DNA of 64,000 nucleotides from Hyposmocoma kahamanoa (GCF_003589595.1 NW_020653993.1:3412121-3476120); one strand, 5' to 3'. Positions 12,301 to 22,029 are shown, counted from the stretch's first letter. A program made the numbers and translations. The notes: generated from the sequence alone by a model not told the origin.

Positions 12301-15300
12301 ACGATTTTAGCGCTTTACAAGTGCGGACACTTTTTAGCGCGGACCCGACGTCCATATAATTGTAAGTCAATGCATAGTCAACAAAAATTTGTTAAAATTA
12401 TGTTTTATGTAGAAAGTCATGCAACAAAAGTTGTTTATGATGCCATCCAAGTAACGCCGAAACGTGTGCGCGCGCGATTTTTAAATCCTGTTTACTCATG
12501 TTAGAAAACTGTTACTTGCGTATGTACTACGCAATACAAACGCAGCAAATTTTTACTTGATCATTTCGAACCCATGGTATAATAAAGCCTCATCTGCAAA
12601 ATGACAATTTTTCACGAAATTAACTGGCAACTTTTTTATGCTTCATTATCCGAGTTAATTAAGGAGTTAATAAATCTGTACCTAACCGATACTAATTAAC
12701 AGTAGAGCTCCTTGTGAAGGAGTTCGTCTAGGGAAGTGCTGCTACCTTATCTATTTCTGCCGCCAAGCAACAATGTGAGCATTACTGCGTTCCGGTTTGG
12801 AAGGGTAAGGATGCTGGTGAAGTTACAGGCACATGGGGCTTGTCAACTTATGTCTCAGGGTAACGGGTGCTGCAGTGGGAGTGCCTTTACAATCTTTGCG
12901 ATTTAAAGCTCTGAGTGGCATTGCAACTGTTATGGATAGGCGTGTCACTCACCACCAGGCGCACGACTTGTTCGTTCCGTCACCTGGTTTATAAAAAAAA
13001 ATAGAAAACTTCAAGGAATATAATTATTTCGATTGCATTATCGATTGGTAGAGTTTTCCTAATTTTAATCGTCTAAGCTCTTTCACATTAATCGATTATT
13101 TATAGATTAATCGATAACGTATTTAGAATGTGAATTTTAGTTGATTTTTATATTTTGAAATAGGAAAATATAACAATATTGAGGAAGGTTCGAAGACCTC
13201 TCACAAGATGTCACTAGCGGCGCAGAATGCCGAAAAATCCAGTATAAAAGATAGATCTTTAGCAAAAATACATAGTCGAATTTCGATAACTTGACCTGTA
13301 GCTCTGTTGGTTAGAGCAGCGTTACGGTACAGCGTGGTCACGGGTTCAAGTCAAATCGGGTTGAAGAAATTTTTCTGTGTGTTCCATCTTTGTGTTAATA
13401 AAAATAAATAATTGTATAAATAATAATCATAACAAAATTACATAGTGGAATTATTTTAAAAAATCTCATTAATGTATAACAACATTTTCAATCTATACCT
13501 CAACTTATTGCAATTTACCCCGGAATGCCACGTCTCCTTTCACGGGTTTTCCACGTGATTGCGAATGCTGATTCCGCGAATGACGATAATGCGAAGACGG
13601 CCAAGCTATAATGCGCAACCGCTTATTTTTACGAATAGTCAGATGCGCGAAGGTTTTTAAAGCGGGAAAGTTTAAAAGTGCGATGGTTCATTTGCGCGAA
13701 TGACGATAGCACGAAGACAAATTTTCGAAAACTGGAATGCGCGAATGTTTAATCCTGTGACGGTTCATTTGCTCCATGCAAGTTTTAGTTGAGATTGTAA
13801 TAGTCTGGAATGCTTTTACATACGAAGGGAAGTTTTATTAATATTAATATTATAATTAATGTTAATATTAATATTAATTTAAAATTATTTTTAAATAATA
13901 TTATATTGTTTGTTCGTGTCATTGATTTATATTTGTTTTGTTTCATTGATCAAAATTAAACATTCTTTTGTTTGATTAATTGAACTTTTTAGGTCCATTA
14001 ATAGATATAAAAATGTTACAAATTATCAACTTCCCTTCGTATGTAAATAATATGTTAATATGTTAATAATATTAATATTAATTTTAAATAATATATTATT
14101 TAAAAAACGTCGACTTGAAATGTTCGTTTATATTTGAATTCCACGAACTTTTGTATTTGATTCCTTGAAATAAAAATGTTGGTTGGTTAACCATTCGCGC
14201 ATTTCAGCTTTCGCAAATTTGTCCTCGTGATATCGTCCTTATCGTTCGAACCATCGTGCTTTTAAACTATTGCGATTTTAATCCTTCGCGCAACTAAATA
14301 TTCGTGAAAATAAGCCGTCGTGCATTATGGCTTTTGCATAATTGTCATCGCATTATCGTCATTCGTGTAATCGGCATTCGTAATCACGTGGGATTTCATT
14401 TGTTATAAGCGCTTTTTATATGATCATATGTGGCTTTATTACATCAAGGTTATAATTGGTTTATCATTTGGGGTGACTTTATAAGGCAAACTAAATTACA
14501 AGTGTGTACAATTACAAATCATTTTTGAGGTGTAGACAATCGATATTTTTTTCCATATGACCACCTTTAAATTTCAGATCGTTGGTTGACACACTATCGT
14601 GTATCCAGTGACATAAATAATTAACGAGAGATGAACTTACAAACGAAACCCTATTCACGGCACCTGTGTATCTAGTTGCAAGTTTACTGACTTGGACTGG
14701 ATTGCGTATTCCTTTCTGTAAGTAAAAAAACATTTATTTCGATGAATCAGTTGTGGGACCATAGTATACCATATCTTTAACTATTCGTTTGACTTTTTTC
14801 CTTTTTAATTATTATATTCAGATCACAAGTTAAAAATACTCTTTTTGAAATATTACTTTATCATTAGCGTACACTATTTCTAGACAAGCGTTCTGCGAGT
14901 GACACTCTTGACTGTTTTAGTATTATTTGCTTGTTCATGAATTTACCTCGTGCTTCTTAGCTTCTGGTTGAAAGTCTTTCCGTTGATTCCAGAGGAACAT
15001 TTGCGAATCCACATTACGCACGCTATTAGTGTCCTGAAATACAGGTACGTACATTATCATCACGTCATGTATACCATTGGATCAAGGCGATTTGATAATA
15101 TAGGAGAAAATTTAATATCACGCGATCCCAAGTAGCAGTAGAGCTCGTTGTGAAAGAGTTAGTCCCGGGAAGTACTGCCATCTTACCTATTTCTGCCGCT
15201 AAGCAGTAATGTCAGTGTTACTGTGTTCCGGTTTTGAAGGGTAAGAGTGCTGGTGAAATTACAGGCACTTGGGATTTGTCAACTTATGTCTCAGTGTGAC

Positions 15301-17247
15301 GGGTGTGCAGTGGCAGTGCCCCCCAGATCTTTGCGATTTATAGTTCTGAGAGGTACTGTAACTGTAATGGACAGGCATGTAGCTTACCATCAGGCGCACG
15401 ACTTGTTCGTCTTGTCACTTGATATTATAAAAAAAAAGCTCGAGTAGCAGTCAAGCGTAGTCAATTTAGCTATCACTGGTATAACATTTTCATACAATAC
15501 AATACAAACATTCTTTATTGCACACTGGGACAAATACATAATATTAAAAAAAAAGAGAGGTATAACAGGCGGCCTTCTTGCTAAATAGCAATCTCTTCCA
15601 GGCAACCTTCGGGTTATAGGAAAAACGATAAGACAATAATTAATTGAGGGCGCAATAGAATACGTATTGAATACACATATTAAACATACACAAATGAAAA
15701 AAAAAGAATGATAATAAATAAATAAAATATCAAAAGAGTAATAATAATAAATAAAAAAGAAGAAATATATATTTATAAATATATATTACATAATTTGTAG
15801 GATTATAATTATAAAACATAATAGTAATAACACACAAAATTTAAATCAGGTAAGAATAGTAGACAAGAATAACTAATCATAGTGTAAAATAATGAGCTTT
15901 GAGTAGTTTTGAACGACTTAGCGCATCTGATCGATTCAGGCGGGGAATTCCACAGTTTGATGCTTCTAACCTTGAAGGAGTTAGAATAAAGTTAGAAGAG
16001 TGAATAGGACAAATTAAAGAAAGAGTAAGAGAATGTCGTAAGATGCTGCAAATAGTATCGTTATCATCATCAGCCCATCGCAGTCCACTGCTATACATAG
16101 GCCTCTCCTAATTTCGCCCGGTCCTCAGTTTGTCGCAATTATCAGCTGTCAACAGCCTAATTAAAAAAAAATTATGTCTGAGGGCGTCCTACACTATATT
16201 CGTCGTCATAATGTAAAATAGGGTTTCATAATATCCATTCATCGAGTATATAACCAGAAATGTATACGAAATAAGGGCCATCCATTCCTAGCAACTCATC
16301 GGGCAAATGGGCCTTATGAGCATTATTTCAAATATCAACTCTCGTTTGCGCTGAAATCATAAATTAAAAAGCTGCAATAGTACAGCGCCAACAACTGACC
16401 TGTGTGAACATCTCCATATATTCCAAACATATTCTATTTGTAAGTCAATGATTTATTGTAATAAAGATAATATCTCTAACAATGGGGGCTGTTCCATTCG
16501 GTGGTGTGGGAAATACAGCAAAATACCTAATTACAAAACAAACGAAATCACATTTCATCGGAAATTAAATATTAAATTATGTAATTTTTCAATTTTCGTC
16601 CATTATAGCAAAGTTGAAGTTAAACTGGTCGATTTGTAGTGAAACAATTGACGACACCCGTCAATTGTTTCGAATTCGACGCGCTGTTGTCACCGTAATG
16701 ATTTGACAGAATAGTTTTCAAACAAAGTAAATGACATTTCGTCTCTATTTCTGGTTATATACTCGATGTAGACGTTATACAACAATTTGTGAAACGCGGG
16801 GATGAAGACAATACTTGTAACTGAATAAGTACTTTATTGTGAATGCTGAGTGCATTGTCATTGACTCACTAGATTAAAATTTGGTAAGCTCACGGCTCGT
16901 GCTGATTTCAATCCATTTCTAATTTTAGGCTCATCTCCAACAAACTTGTAATATGTCTTATAAAATGTTTCAATTACACTTATTCAAACTAGAGAATGTT
17001 ATTACGTAACATAAAAGAACACTGCTGGAACATACCAAACATGACTTTCGGAATAAATTTAGAAAAATCGCACTCAAATTGTGAATTGAAACAAACAAAT
17101 ATAGGTTCCCGGTTTACGTAAATAAAGCCCAAAGCACGTACCACTGACACAAGTCTTATATAGCATTGAAATATTGAAATCCAAATCAAAAGATAAAACG
17201 CTTACTTCAATTAGATAATATATTAAACACAACAATGTTAATTCCAT
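323..17247 (-). CDS. Gene D: modular secreted-protein gene built of short in-phase exons; 3' end outside window
   Basis: I do not recognise the family. Exons in gene order: 17206-17247 (start; MELTLLCLIYYLIE, signal peptide), 14947-15033 (type F), 14641-14715, 7155-7268 (G), 6538-6567 (H), 5841-5993 (E10), 4277-4384 (F), 3754-3852 (G), 2881-3030 (E10), 1986-2072 (F), 1457-1552 (G), 765-809 (H), 323-333 (E10 stub). Each complete exon has an AG acceptor and GT donor, a length divisible by three and phase 0. F exons start ETNN or DTNS, G exons are acidic (EYFD..ELLSSLS), H exons are short and basic, and E10 exons carry NYKNEIEAGEL and MVQNKRHFVPMKY. The order F-G-H-E10 recurs, which suggests internal cassette duplication. 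The R1 element, a long palindrome and MITEs sit in the introns. The frame is open throughout, but some cassettes may be dead and the array could instead represent several gene copies. Transcript data are needed to fix the joins. Confidence 0.5.
3161..3700 (-). repeat. LINE 3'-end-like insertion replacing the H exon of unit II
   Basis: Unit II homology stops after GACGTAAAGAAG and resumes at GACAACATTTTG. Between these lies unrelated sequence that on the minus strand ends in a TTTCTT-type tail, as LINE 3' ends do. No ORF is visible. Confidence 0.4.
4785..4865 (-). repeat. Possible tRNA-derived SINE remnant
   Basis: On the minus strand a B-box-like GGTTCGAATCC is preceded by AACAGTTGGCATAGCG. 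A shorter, degraded version is present in unit I (about 2458-2525), so the insertion predates the cassette duplication. Confidence 0.3.
5038..5644. mobile_element. Non-autonomous DNA transposon, 607 bp, 13-bp TIR
   Basis: The ends are perfect inverted repeats, CCGCTCACGCGAT and ATCGCGTGAGCGG. The element is missing from the paralogous place in unit I, which reads GCGTCTATTCAGAAAC at about 2679-2694, so the insertion followed the unit duplication. Flanks are TAT and TTA; a clean target duplication is not visible. It has no ORF. Its internal 5095-5534 is shared with 33493-33925. Confidence 0.65.
6263..6422. mobile_element. Small hairpin insertion with 15-bp target duplication, Penelope-LTR-like core
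   Basis: The insertion is flanked by the direct repeat AATGGCAAAGTTCTT (6248-6262 and 6423-6437). The same place in unit I (about 648) has a single copy. The insert carries an inverted repeat, ATGAAACTATTTTTCCGGAT against ATCCGGAAAAATAGTTTCAT. Its centre reads CGACGTTTCGGGCCC..CATGGTCACGG, matching the core of the pseudo-LTRs of the Penelope-like element at 35671-37022. It is probably a non-autonomous or truncated relative. Confidence 0.6.
6838..7131 (+). repeat. tRNA-derived SINE (SINE-C family)
   Basis: The head has an A-box-like GTGGTAGCCTAATGG and a B-box-like GGAATCCGGATTC. The body reads GGCCAGCACGGCGGACTATGG and the 3' end GGGTTGATAATGA. The same body is found at 44030-44170 (+) and a related minus-strand copy at 55840-56095. 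It lies in the unit III intron between exons G and H. Confidence 0.6.
7410..7605. repeat. Interspersed repeat Rep-C, copy 1
   Basis: It shares ATGTATGTTACGCG, ATTTTGATGATT and TTTTTTGTTGGAAAG with a copy at 51475-51665. It is non-coding and degenerate, and its class is not recognised. Confidence 0.45.
7698..8448 (+). pseudogene. R1-clade gag-like ORF1 remnant with zinc knuckles
   Basis: One frame (to the stop at 8121) gives a gag-like segment with DIHISVLDDSATKAKVATAV. A second frame (8173-8448) gives two CX2CX4HX4C knuckles, CYRCLGLGHTRPMC and CFRCGNEGHQASNC, followed by a third C-x2-C (CVVC). This is the usual layout of R1-type ORF1 proteins, which bind element RNA. A stop and frame change separate the parts, and the N terminus is missing because of 5' truncation. 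Confidence 0.8.
8512..9196 (+). pseudogene. R1-clade endonuclease domain (ORF2 N-terminal part), broken
   Basis: Motifs of the APE-type endonuclease that nicks the target are visible: LQSNLNHCAGAQDLL, VACEPYY, GDLNAKSQAWG, SVVDVSF and YDHLYIRF. The last is SDH in most relatives. A frameshift near 8800 splits the domain between 8512-8841 and 8738-9196. The text around GWGEYIIIGTHFSPN suggests a further small internal loss. Confidence 0.8.
9215..11571 (+). pseudogene. R1-clade reverse transcriptase with C-terminal CCHC, catalytic box lost
   Basis: The RT fingers and palm appear at 9664-10290 (KKTAPGPDGVP, SAYRPIVLLNETAKLFERV, EAQYGFRAGRST, AVSLDVKNAFNS). A stop at 10288-10290 is followed by GVPQGSVLGPMLWN in the next frame. 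The expected YADD box is absent: the text passes from LLHGPLLPGV directly to TARGRTYKEAV. KYLGLVLDGRWNF follows. The C-terminal finger CHECGAPVDTVRHTVAEC (CX2CX8HX4C) is at about 11269-11322. There are frame changes near 10790 and 11000. The protein cannot be functional. Confidence 0.88.
12145..12372. mobile_element. MITE, CATTGACTTACAA family, copy 1 (228 bp)
   Basis: The terminal inverted repeats start CATTGACTTACAA and extend about 30 bp with few mismatches. The element is flanked by a perfect 8-bp duplication, CATAGTCA (12137-12144 and 12373-12380). An opposite-orientation copy lies at 59328-59612. It has no ORF. The 8-bp duplication fits hAT-like or P-like transposases; the source is unknown. 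Confidence 0.85.
12701..13003 (+). repeat. Interspersed repeat Rep-A, copy 1
   Basis: It begins GTAGAGCTCCTTGTGAAGG, contains TTACAGGCACATGG and CACCAGGCGCACGACTTGTT, and ends CCGTCACC..TATAAAAAAAAA. At least eleven copies in this window share these blocks. The A-rich 3' end suggests retroposition. It is non-coding. Confidence 0.7.
13180..13410 (+). repeat. tRNA-like SINE (SINE-T family), copy 1
   Basis: It contains GACCTGTAGCTCTGTTGGTTAG (A box) and GGGTTCAAGTC (B box). CTCTCACAAGATGTCACT lies about 100 bp before the head and CATCTTTGTGTTAATAAAAA after it. The same order occurs near 46600-46800. It is not a genuine tRNA because the cloverleaf arms do not pair properly. Confidence 0.5.
13551..14391. 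mobile_element. Long-palindrome (foldback-type) element
   Basis: The left arm (about 13551-13790) and right arm (about 14155-14391) are diverged inverted copies of each other. They share outer CCACGTGATT and, further in, GAATGACGATAATGCGA and TGCGCGAAGG. The arms are rich in recurring GCGAA words. The spacer holds a second, smaller inverted-repeat element. There is no ORF. Confidence 0.65.
13816..14046. mobile_element. AT-rich MITE nested in the long-palindrome element
   Basis: Perfect 19-bp inverted ends, TTACATACGAAGGGAAGTT and AACTTCCCTTCGTATGTAA, enclose a very AT-rich interior of TTAATATTAA words. It lies in the spacer of the palindrome at 13551-14391, so it probably inserted later. Confidence 0.6.
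15131..15438 (+). repeat. Interspersed repeat Rep-A, copy 2
   Basis: It starts GCAGTAGAGCTCGTTGTGAAAGAG, contains CATCAGGCGCACGACTTGTT and ends in a TATAAAAAAAAA tail. It lies just upstream (in gene sense) of exon F at 14947-15033. Confidence 0.7.
15490..16040 (-). pseudogene. LINE 3' part: RT C-terminal tail plus 3' UTR
   Basis: On the minus strand 15877-16010 encodes SFKVRSIKLWNSPPESIR, the typical last conserved block of Jockey/CR1-type LINE proteins. It is followed by a 3' region with GGAAGAGATTGC and GTGCAATAAAGAATG. It is 5'-truncated and degraded. Confidence 0.6.
16050..16112 (-). repeat. RTE-type LINE 3' tail fragment
   Basis: The plus strand reads ATCATCATCAGCCCATCGCAG then CCACTGCTATACATAGGCC. 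Its complement is the common RTE 3' end of Lepidoptera, GGCCTATG..CAGCAGTGG..GATGATGAT. Confidence 0.5.
16240..16768. mobile_element. MITE with 22-bp inverted ends
   Basis: The ends read CATCGAGTATATAACCAGAA (16240-16261) and its inverse (16747-16768). Inside is a perfect hairpin, GAAACAATTGACG..CGTCAATTGTTTC (16641-16671). There is no credible ORF. It lies in the first intron of gene D and may have displaced an exon. Confidence 0.65.
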
Positions 17248-17335
17248 CGTGGCGTCATAGCTGCGAAAAATGTGATTTCCTTATTGGATCTTATCTTCAC
17301 TTATGCGAGTAATTCAATTAAAACATTATGTCTTG

Positions 17336-17347
17336 AGTTTTTATAGC
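17336..17347 (-). promoter_or_regulatory. Candidate TATA box of gene D
   Basis: On the minus strand the sequence reads GCTATAAAAAC, about 90 bases before the signal-peptide ATG at 17247. That distance would fit a short 5' leader. A TATA-like string is common by chance in AT-rich DNA. Confidence 0.3.
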
Positions 17348-17678
17348 ACTGGCCAACTGCGAAAACTTAGTTAAGGCAAGTTACCGTGCGTAGTAGAAGC
17401 GGGAAAAACTGTTTACTGTTAAAATATAATGTTAAATATATTAAAATATGTAAGTCTTATAAAAAAAAAAGATACACCTAAGGGTATTGTTTAAAGAAAG
17501 CGCTCATTTGTTACACGAAGAATGTGCGATCATAAAAAAGTCCCGAAAACAGACTAAAATAAAAGTTAAAGAAAAAGAAGAAATATTTACGTATTTTATT
17601 CTTAAATTATAACTTTGCACATATTTTAACAATTATGAGATATTTTTAGAGAACCTAAATTTTGGTTTTTAGGTAAAG

Positions 17679-17840
17679 CTTTTTTTTAATAATAGTATCA
17701 AGTGACGGAGCGAACATCTCGTGCGCCTGAGGGTAAGCTACACGCCTGTCCATAACAATTACAGTGCCACTCAGAGCTTCAAATCGCAAAGATCTGAGAG
17801 GCACTGCTAGTCCCATGTGCCTGTAATGTTACAGCTCTGT
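17679..17840 (-). repeat. Interspersed repeat Rep-A, copy 3 (partial)
   Basis: It is the reverse of the Rep-A 3' half: a T run, TCAAGTGACGGAGCGAACA, GTAAGCTACACGCCTGTCC and GTGCCACTCAGAGCTTCAAA. Confidence 0.65.
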
Positions 17841-18045
17841 AGTTATTAAATTCACATAATCTGAAATTTGAAAATTGGCGTTACGCGATGTCGAATATGT
17901 GTCACTTTTTTCCGCCTGTTCTTATTTTATTCATATTAATTTTCAGTGCGTGGGTTGTGGTACACGAAGGGCGCTCCCCCACACCTCGCCTCCTAAAATG
18001 TAATGCCTTGCTTTAAAGGGAATCGCTTACCTCCTGTAAATGACC

Positions 18046-18301
18046 AGCGATAGATCTCCTTGTGAAATAGCTCATCCAGTTAAACCAAGCAGTAATATGA
18101 CTATTGCTGCATTCCGGTTTTGAAGGGTAAGAATGCTGGTGAAATTACAGGCACATGGGACTTGTCAACTTATCTCTCAGTCCGTAAAGATTTTTGCGAT
18201 TTAGAGCTCTGAGTGGCACTGCAACTGCTATGGTTAGGCGTGTCGCTTATCATCAGGCGCACGACTTGTTCGTCCCGTCACTTTGTACTATATAAAAAAA
18301 T
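18046..18301 (+). repeat. Interspersed repeat Rep-A, copy 4
   Basis: It contains CTCCTTGTGAAATAGCTCATC, TTACAGGCACATGGGACTTG and CATCAGGCGCACGACTTGTT, with a TATAAAAAAA end. Confidence 0.7.
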
Positions 18302-18483
18302 TACATAGTAATATAAAGTATGGCCGTGTAACCCAGCAGCATCAGGGCATTTCAATTTGTGTGTAACTAAAATCTAAAAAAAATATTATTAAATGCAATA
18401 TCAAATTAGAGTTAACTTAAGTAAAAAGTAATTTTAAATATTTAAAGTAATAATATTATATGTTATCAATGAAATAAGGTTCT

Positions 18484-18790
18484 GTGGTTATGGTTCGATG
18501 GTTCGGTCATGTTGAAAGAATGAATGTTGGTAGATTGACGGCACAAATTTATAGAGCGAGTGTGGAGGGAGGCGTGTAGATGAAGGCATGTGGAGAGAGG
18601 GAGAGACCTCGGCGTACATATCTCAATCAGATTGGGGATGTCCTTCAAAAGGGTCCGGTTAAAAGTACGAAGAATAAACTGGCACGTAAGAAACTGTTGG
18701 GAGTGGAGGAGGCGAAGGTTTGTCAGGACCGTAGCAGATGGAGGTCCGTAGTGTCTGTTTATCCCAGTGGGAGACGGCCGTGATGATATA
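18484..18790 (+). pseudogene. RTE-clade LINE C-terminal fragment
   Basis: MVRWFGHVERMNVGRL is followed, after a stop and frame shift, by RPRRTYLNQIGDVLQKG and CQDRSRWRSVVSVYPSGR. This is the usual C-terminal block of lepidopteran RTE reverse transcriptases. It belongs to the same family as, but not the same copy as, the minus-strand RT at 19666-20321. Confidence 0.7.
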
Positions 18791-19061
18791 ATACATGTAT
18801 GTAAGTAATATAAGTTAGGAGAGTATCAGAATTAAAATAATACATTCTTCTAACAATTATTATAACAGTTTTTAAATATCATAAGTTCATCTTATAGTTT
18901 CTGCTCTCAAAAAATTCTTGCAATGCATTAAAATATTTTTGGACCATAAATTTTGTGAAATTACGAATCATTGCAAAGCATATACATTATTTGCTACCGG
19001 TGCGTGTCGAACCGATTAATGAAAAATTACAATACCCACTTTACTCAGTAGATGTTTTAAT

Positions 19062-19282
19062 TGCCTCCGTAGCCGAACGGATACCATGCCGGACTGCCAC
19101 GCAGAGGTCCCAGGTTCGATTCCCGGGCCGGGAGAAATAGTTGTATGGCCTACAATTATTTCTCTCGTGAGTTTGGGTGTAATTTGTGGTTGTCTATGTG
19201 TGTGTCCATGGCACCCGCGACACAGGGTTTCCCTAGTGCGGGGCTATGTTGAGTGTGTGCGTTATTTATTAAAAAAAAATAT
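19062..19282 (+). repeat. tRNA-derived SINE (SINE-G family), copy 1
   Basis: It has a tRNA-like head with A box TAGCCGAACGG and B box GGTTCGATTCC. The body includes GGTTGTCTATGTGTGTGTCC and GGGGCTATGTTGAGTGTGTG, with an A-rich tail. Other copies are at 24930-25147 (-) and 52032-52256 (+). It lacks the pairing of a functional tRNA. Confidence 0.75.
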
Positions 19283-19665
19283 TAAAAAATATACCCGCAT
19301 TGGTATATTTTTAATATAACTTTGAACTTGCTTAGCGATGTGTGAAATCATTTACTATTCAATTATTATTTTCTTTTTATATTAGCCTTATAACCTAGTG
19401 TCATACAATATAGCTGGTTATGTGTATAATACCCTTTTTTACATTATATTCTTCAGTAGTTTATTAGAAATGCATCACCACTTTTCAGTTTTTTGTTTAA
19501 TTAGTTGTTAACGGTGTTGGTGAGACAATCATAGCATATTTACTGTTAAAAAATTTAGTTATAAGTTTTAATTGTGTGTACTGTTTGTTGACCCAAATAA
19601 AAAATTAAAAAAAAATCACGTGCTGTTTAATTAAGTAATGTTTAATTGTATAAATAAACAATGCT

Positions 19666-20321
19666 TCAATAGGCACTGTTTATAGTGCCTATTCTATCTA
19701 CTTTAATGCTTCTGCCAAATCCAACATTCACTACCATACATAAGTGTAGGAACCAGCACCCCCCATGCACAGGCAATCGTGCCTTTTTAGACACTTTCTG
19801 GCAGCCCATGGAGGTATGCGAGGCACCATTCACCTGATTCCCTCCGTTCACTCTTCTTTCAATGACTCTTTCACATTTTCCATCACACGTAAACATAGAA
19901 CCCAAATACACAAACTTTTTCACTTGTTCCACTTTCTCTCCTTTAATCAATATCGTGCAATCCATCATATCTTCCTCTCTTCCAAAAACGTAATTTTCAT
20001 TCCTTTCCTTTTAAGAGCACCATGCAAAATATTTACTGTCTCCTGCAACTCCTCCACTGACGACGCTAATACCACCTGGTCATCGGCGTATAGGAGGCAC
20101 TTAATGAGTAAACCATTCATTCTGAGCCCACACGTATTCTCTTTCAAAATTTTCAAACAATTGTCCATAATTAGGTTGAACAGCCATGGCGACGCTACAA
20201 ATTCCTGTCTAACTCTAACACCTTTCCCGATATCGAACCAGTCAGTGTAAGCACCATTTATTCTGACACAGGCACTGTAATCATAGAGAGATTTCAGTGC
20301 CTGAACTAGACTGGCGTCCAC
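19666..20321 (-). pseudogene. RTE-clade reverse transcriptase fragment
   Basis: The minus strand from 20321 gives SLVQALKSLYDYSACVRING, then FNLIMDNCLKILKEN and the catalytic LLYADDQVVLASS. A second frame (19968-19666) continues with VKKFVYLGSMFTCDGKCERV. These are the palm and thumb of an RTE-type RT, which copies element RNA at a nicked target. Frame changes and missing ends make it non-functional. Confidence 0.8.
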
Positions 20322-20394
20322 CCCTTACATAGGCAATGCCGACCACAATTCTTGCCCTCTCTCGCCTCATAAGAAGGCTCAAGGGGTCACTCAG

Positions 20395-20740
20395 CGGACA
20401 ATGGAGAGAGCGATGCTCGGTATTTCCCCACGTGATAGAATCAAAAGTGAGGAAATCTGTAGGAGAACTAAGGTAACCGACATAGCTCGAAGAATTGGTC
20501 AGCTGAAGTGGGAGTGGGCGGGGTACATAGCTAAGAGAACCGATGGCCGTTGGGGTGGAAAGGTTTTTCAATGGCGACCGCGCACCGGACCACGCTCAGT
20601 GGGAAGCCACCAGCCAACCAGGTGGACCGGCGGTCTGGTCAAGGTCGCGGGCAGCGCAGGGCCGATCGTCGTGGAGATCGTTGGGGGAGGTCTATGCCCA
20701 GCAGTGAGCGTCGTATGGCTGAATGATGATGATTTATTTT
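20395..20740 (+). pseudogene. RTE-clade LINE C-terminal fragment with 3' tail
   Basis: It encodes MERAMLGISPRDRIKSEEIC, RRTKVTDIARRIGQLKWEWA and WRPRTGPRSVGS, and ends in CAGCAGTGAGCG..GCTGAATGATGATGA. The C-terminal residues and 3' end are typical of RTE elements. It is probably a separate insertion from the neighbouring fragments. Confidence 0.75.
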
Positions 20741-20936
20741 ACAAAGGACACTAAAATTTTAACCTATGGTCCTCATGTGATATTGAAGACTGTTTCGTTT
20801 GTGAAAGTCTGGTATCCATACTAGGATTAACCTGTGTTGTAGAGCACCAGGCTTTCGTGCCTCCTTATTAGTTTAAGTGACAAGGAGCTTGGTATCACAA
20901 AATATAATTTGAAATGGGTAACGTCTGTGTGACGTA

Positions 20937-21245
20937 ATGTCTCAATCGTCGAATCCAACTCAGTTGAGCACTTTCGGGAAGCTCCGGGACGTCTTCTCGT
21001 CCGCAATACCGCAGTCCTTGAAGACAAAAGTCTTCGAGCAGTGCGTATTGCCAGCGATGACCCACGGCTTTGAAACGTGGTCACTTACTATGGGCCTCAT
21101 AAAAATCTCAAAGTCACTCAACGGGCAATGGACTCTACATGATCGAATCAGAAATGAGGAGATCCGTAGAAGAACGAAAGTCACCGATATAGCTCGAAGG
21201 ATTACCAAGTTGAAGTGGCAGTGGGTAGAGCACAAAGCTCACTAG
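20937..21245 (+). pseudogene. Second RTE-clade C-terminal fragment
   Basis: It reads FGKLRDVFSSAIPQSLKTKV, VLPAMTHGFETWSLT and IRNEEIRRRTKVTDIARRI in one frame. It overlaps in content with 20395-20740, so it is another copy of the same RTE family, in tandem. The end is cut shortly after KLKWQWVEH. Confidence 0.75.
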
Positions 21246-21305
21246 CCGGCTGATCTGGTGATGATGATGAACATCTGGATAGTAGTCGTGACTTGTGATG
21301 GTATA

Positions 21306-21779
21306 TACAAGGTGTAATCGTTAAGTGTGCCTAAGCGATTATTCCATAAATATAAGATATATCAAAAACTTTAAACTGATATCGAAAGTACGTTACGTAA
21401 TGAGTAAATCGACATCAATAACTTTTTAAAACTAAAACTAGAAATATCGAAAATTTTAACATCAAACACTCTATATATATAATGTATAAAAAAAGCATAT
21501 TCAATTATTTTGTCAAGTGTGAGTTGTCCATAAAAATGAATAAAACTGATCAATTTTGTTTAGTGCAGGTCGACTCAGTTTTATGTAAGTATCATTTCAT
21601 TGTAAGGGATGAAAAAAATCGGGGTAGCGGAAGTTGGTCAAACTCGAATTTGATATCGAGGGTACTTTACCTAATGAGTACATTGGGTAACATACTTTCG
21701 ATATCAGTCTAAAGCTTTTTGATATCTCTTATATTTATGGAATAATCTCCTGGGCATACTTAACGATTACACCTTGTAT
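21306..21779. mobile_element. MITE with about 85-bp inverted arms
   Basis: Both ends read TATACAAGGTGTAATCGTTA in inverse orientation. The match continues through ATTATTCCATAAATATAAGA and CTGATATCGAAAGTA. A TA lies at each junction, fitting a Tc1/mariner-like source. It has no credible ORF. Confidence 0.7.
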
Positions 21780-22029
21780 AGCCTAGGATATCCTAAATAA
21801 ATTAGATGTATATCATGTATTTTAACACTGTTATAGATAGATAGATGATAACTCATAGGAGTAGTACATTATTGAAGAGGTCGAGCGAATCCCCGTTTCC
21901 GCCTACGCATGTATAGTGTTTTTCTCAAACAATATGAGGAAGCAATAAAAGACCAAAGAGAGGAAGACGTATAATTGAAAAAGGTAAAATATATTAATTA
22001 ATATCAAAAGTAATTTAATTAATTTGGTA

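Noticed and set aside
19062..19135. Possible tRNA gene (also at 25075-25147, 52032-52105, 46730-46790 and 13310-13370)
   Set aside because: A and B boxes are present, but the arms do not form a tRNA and each is followed by a repeated SINE body.
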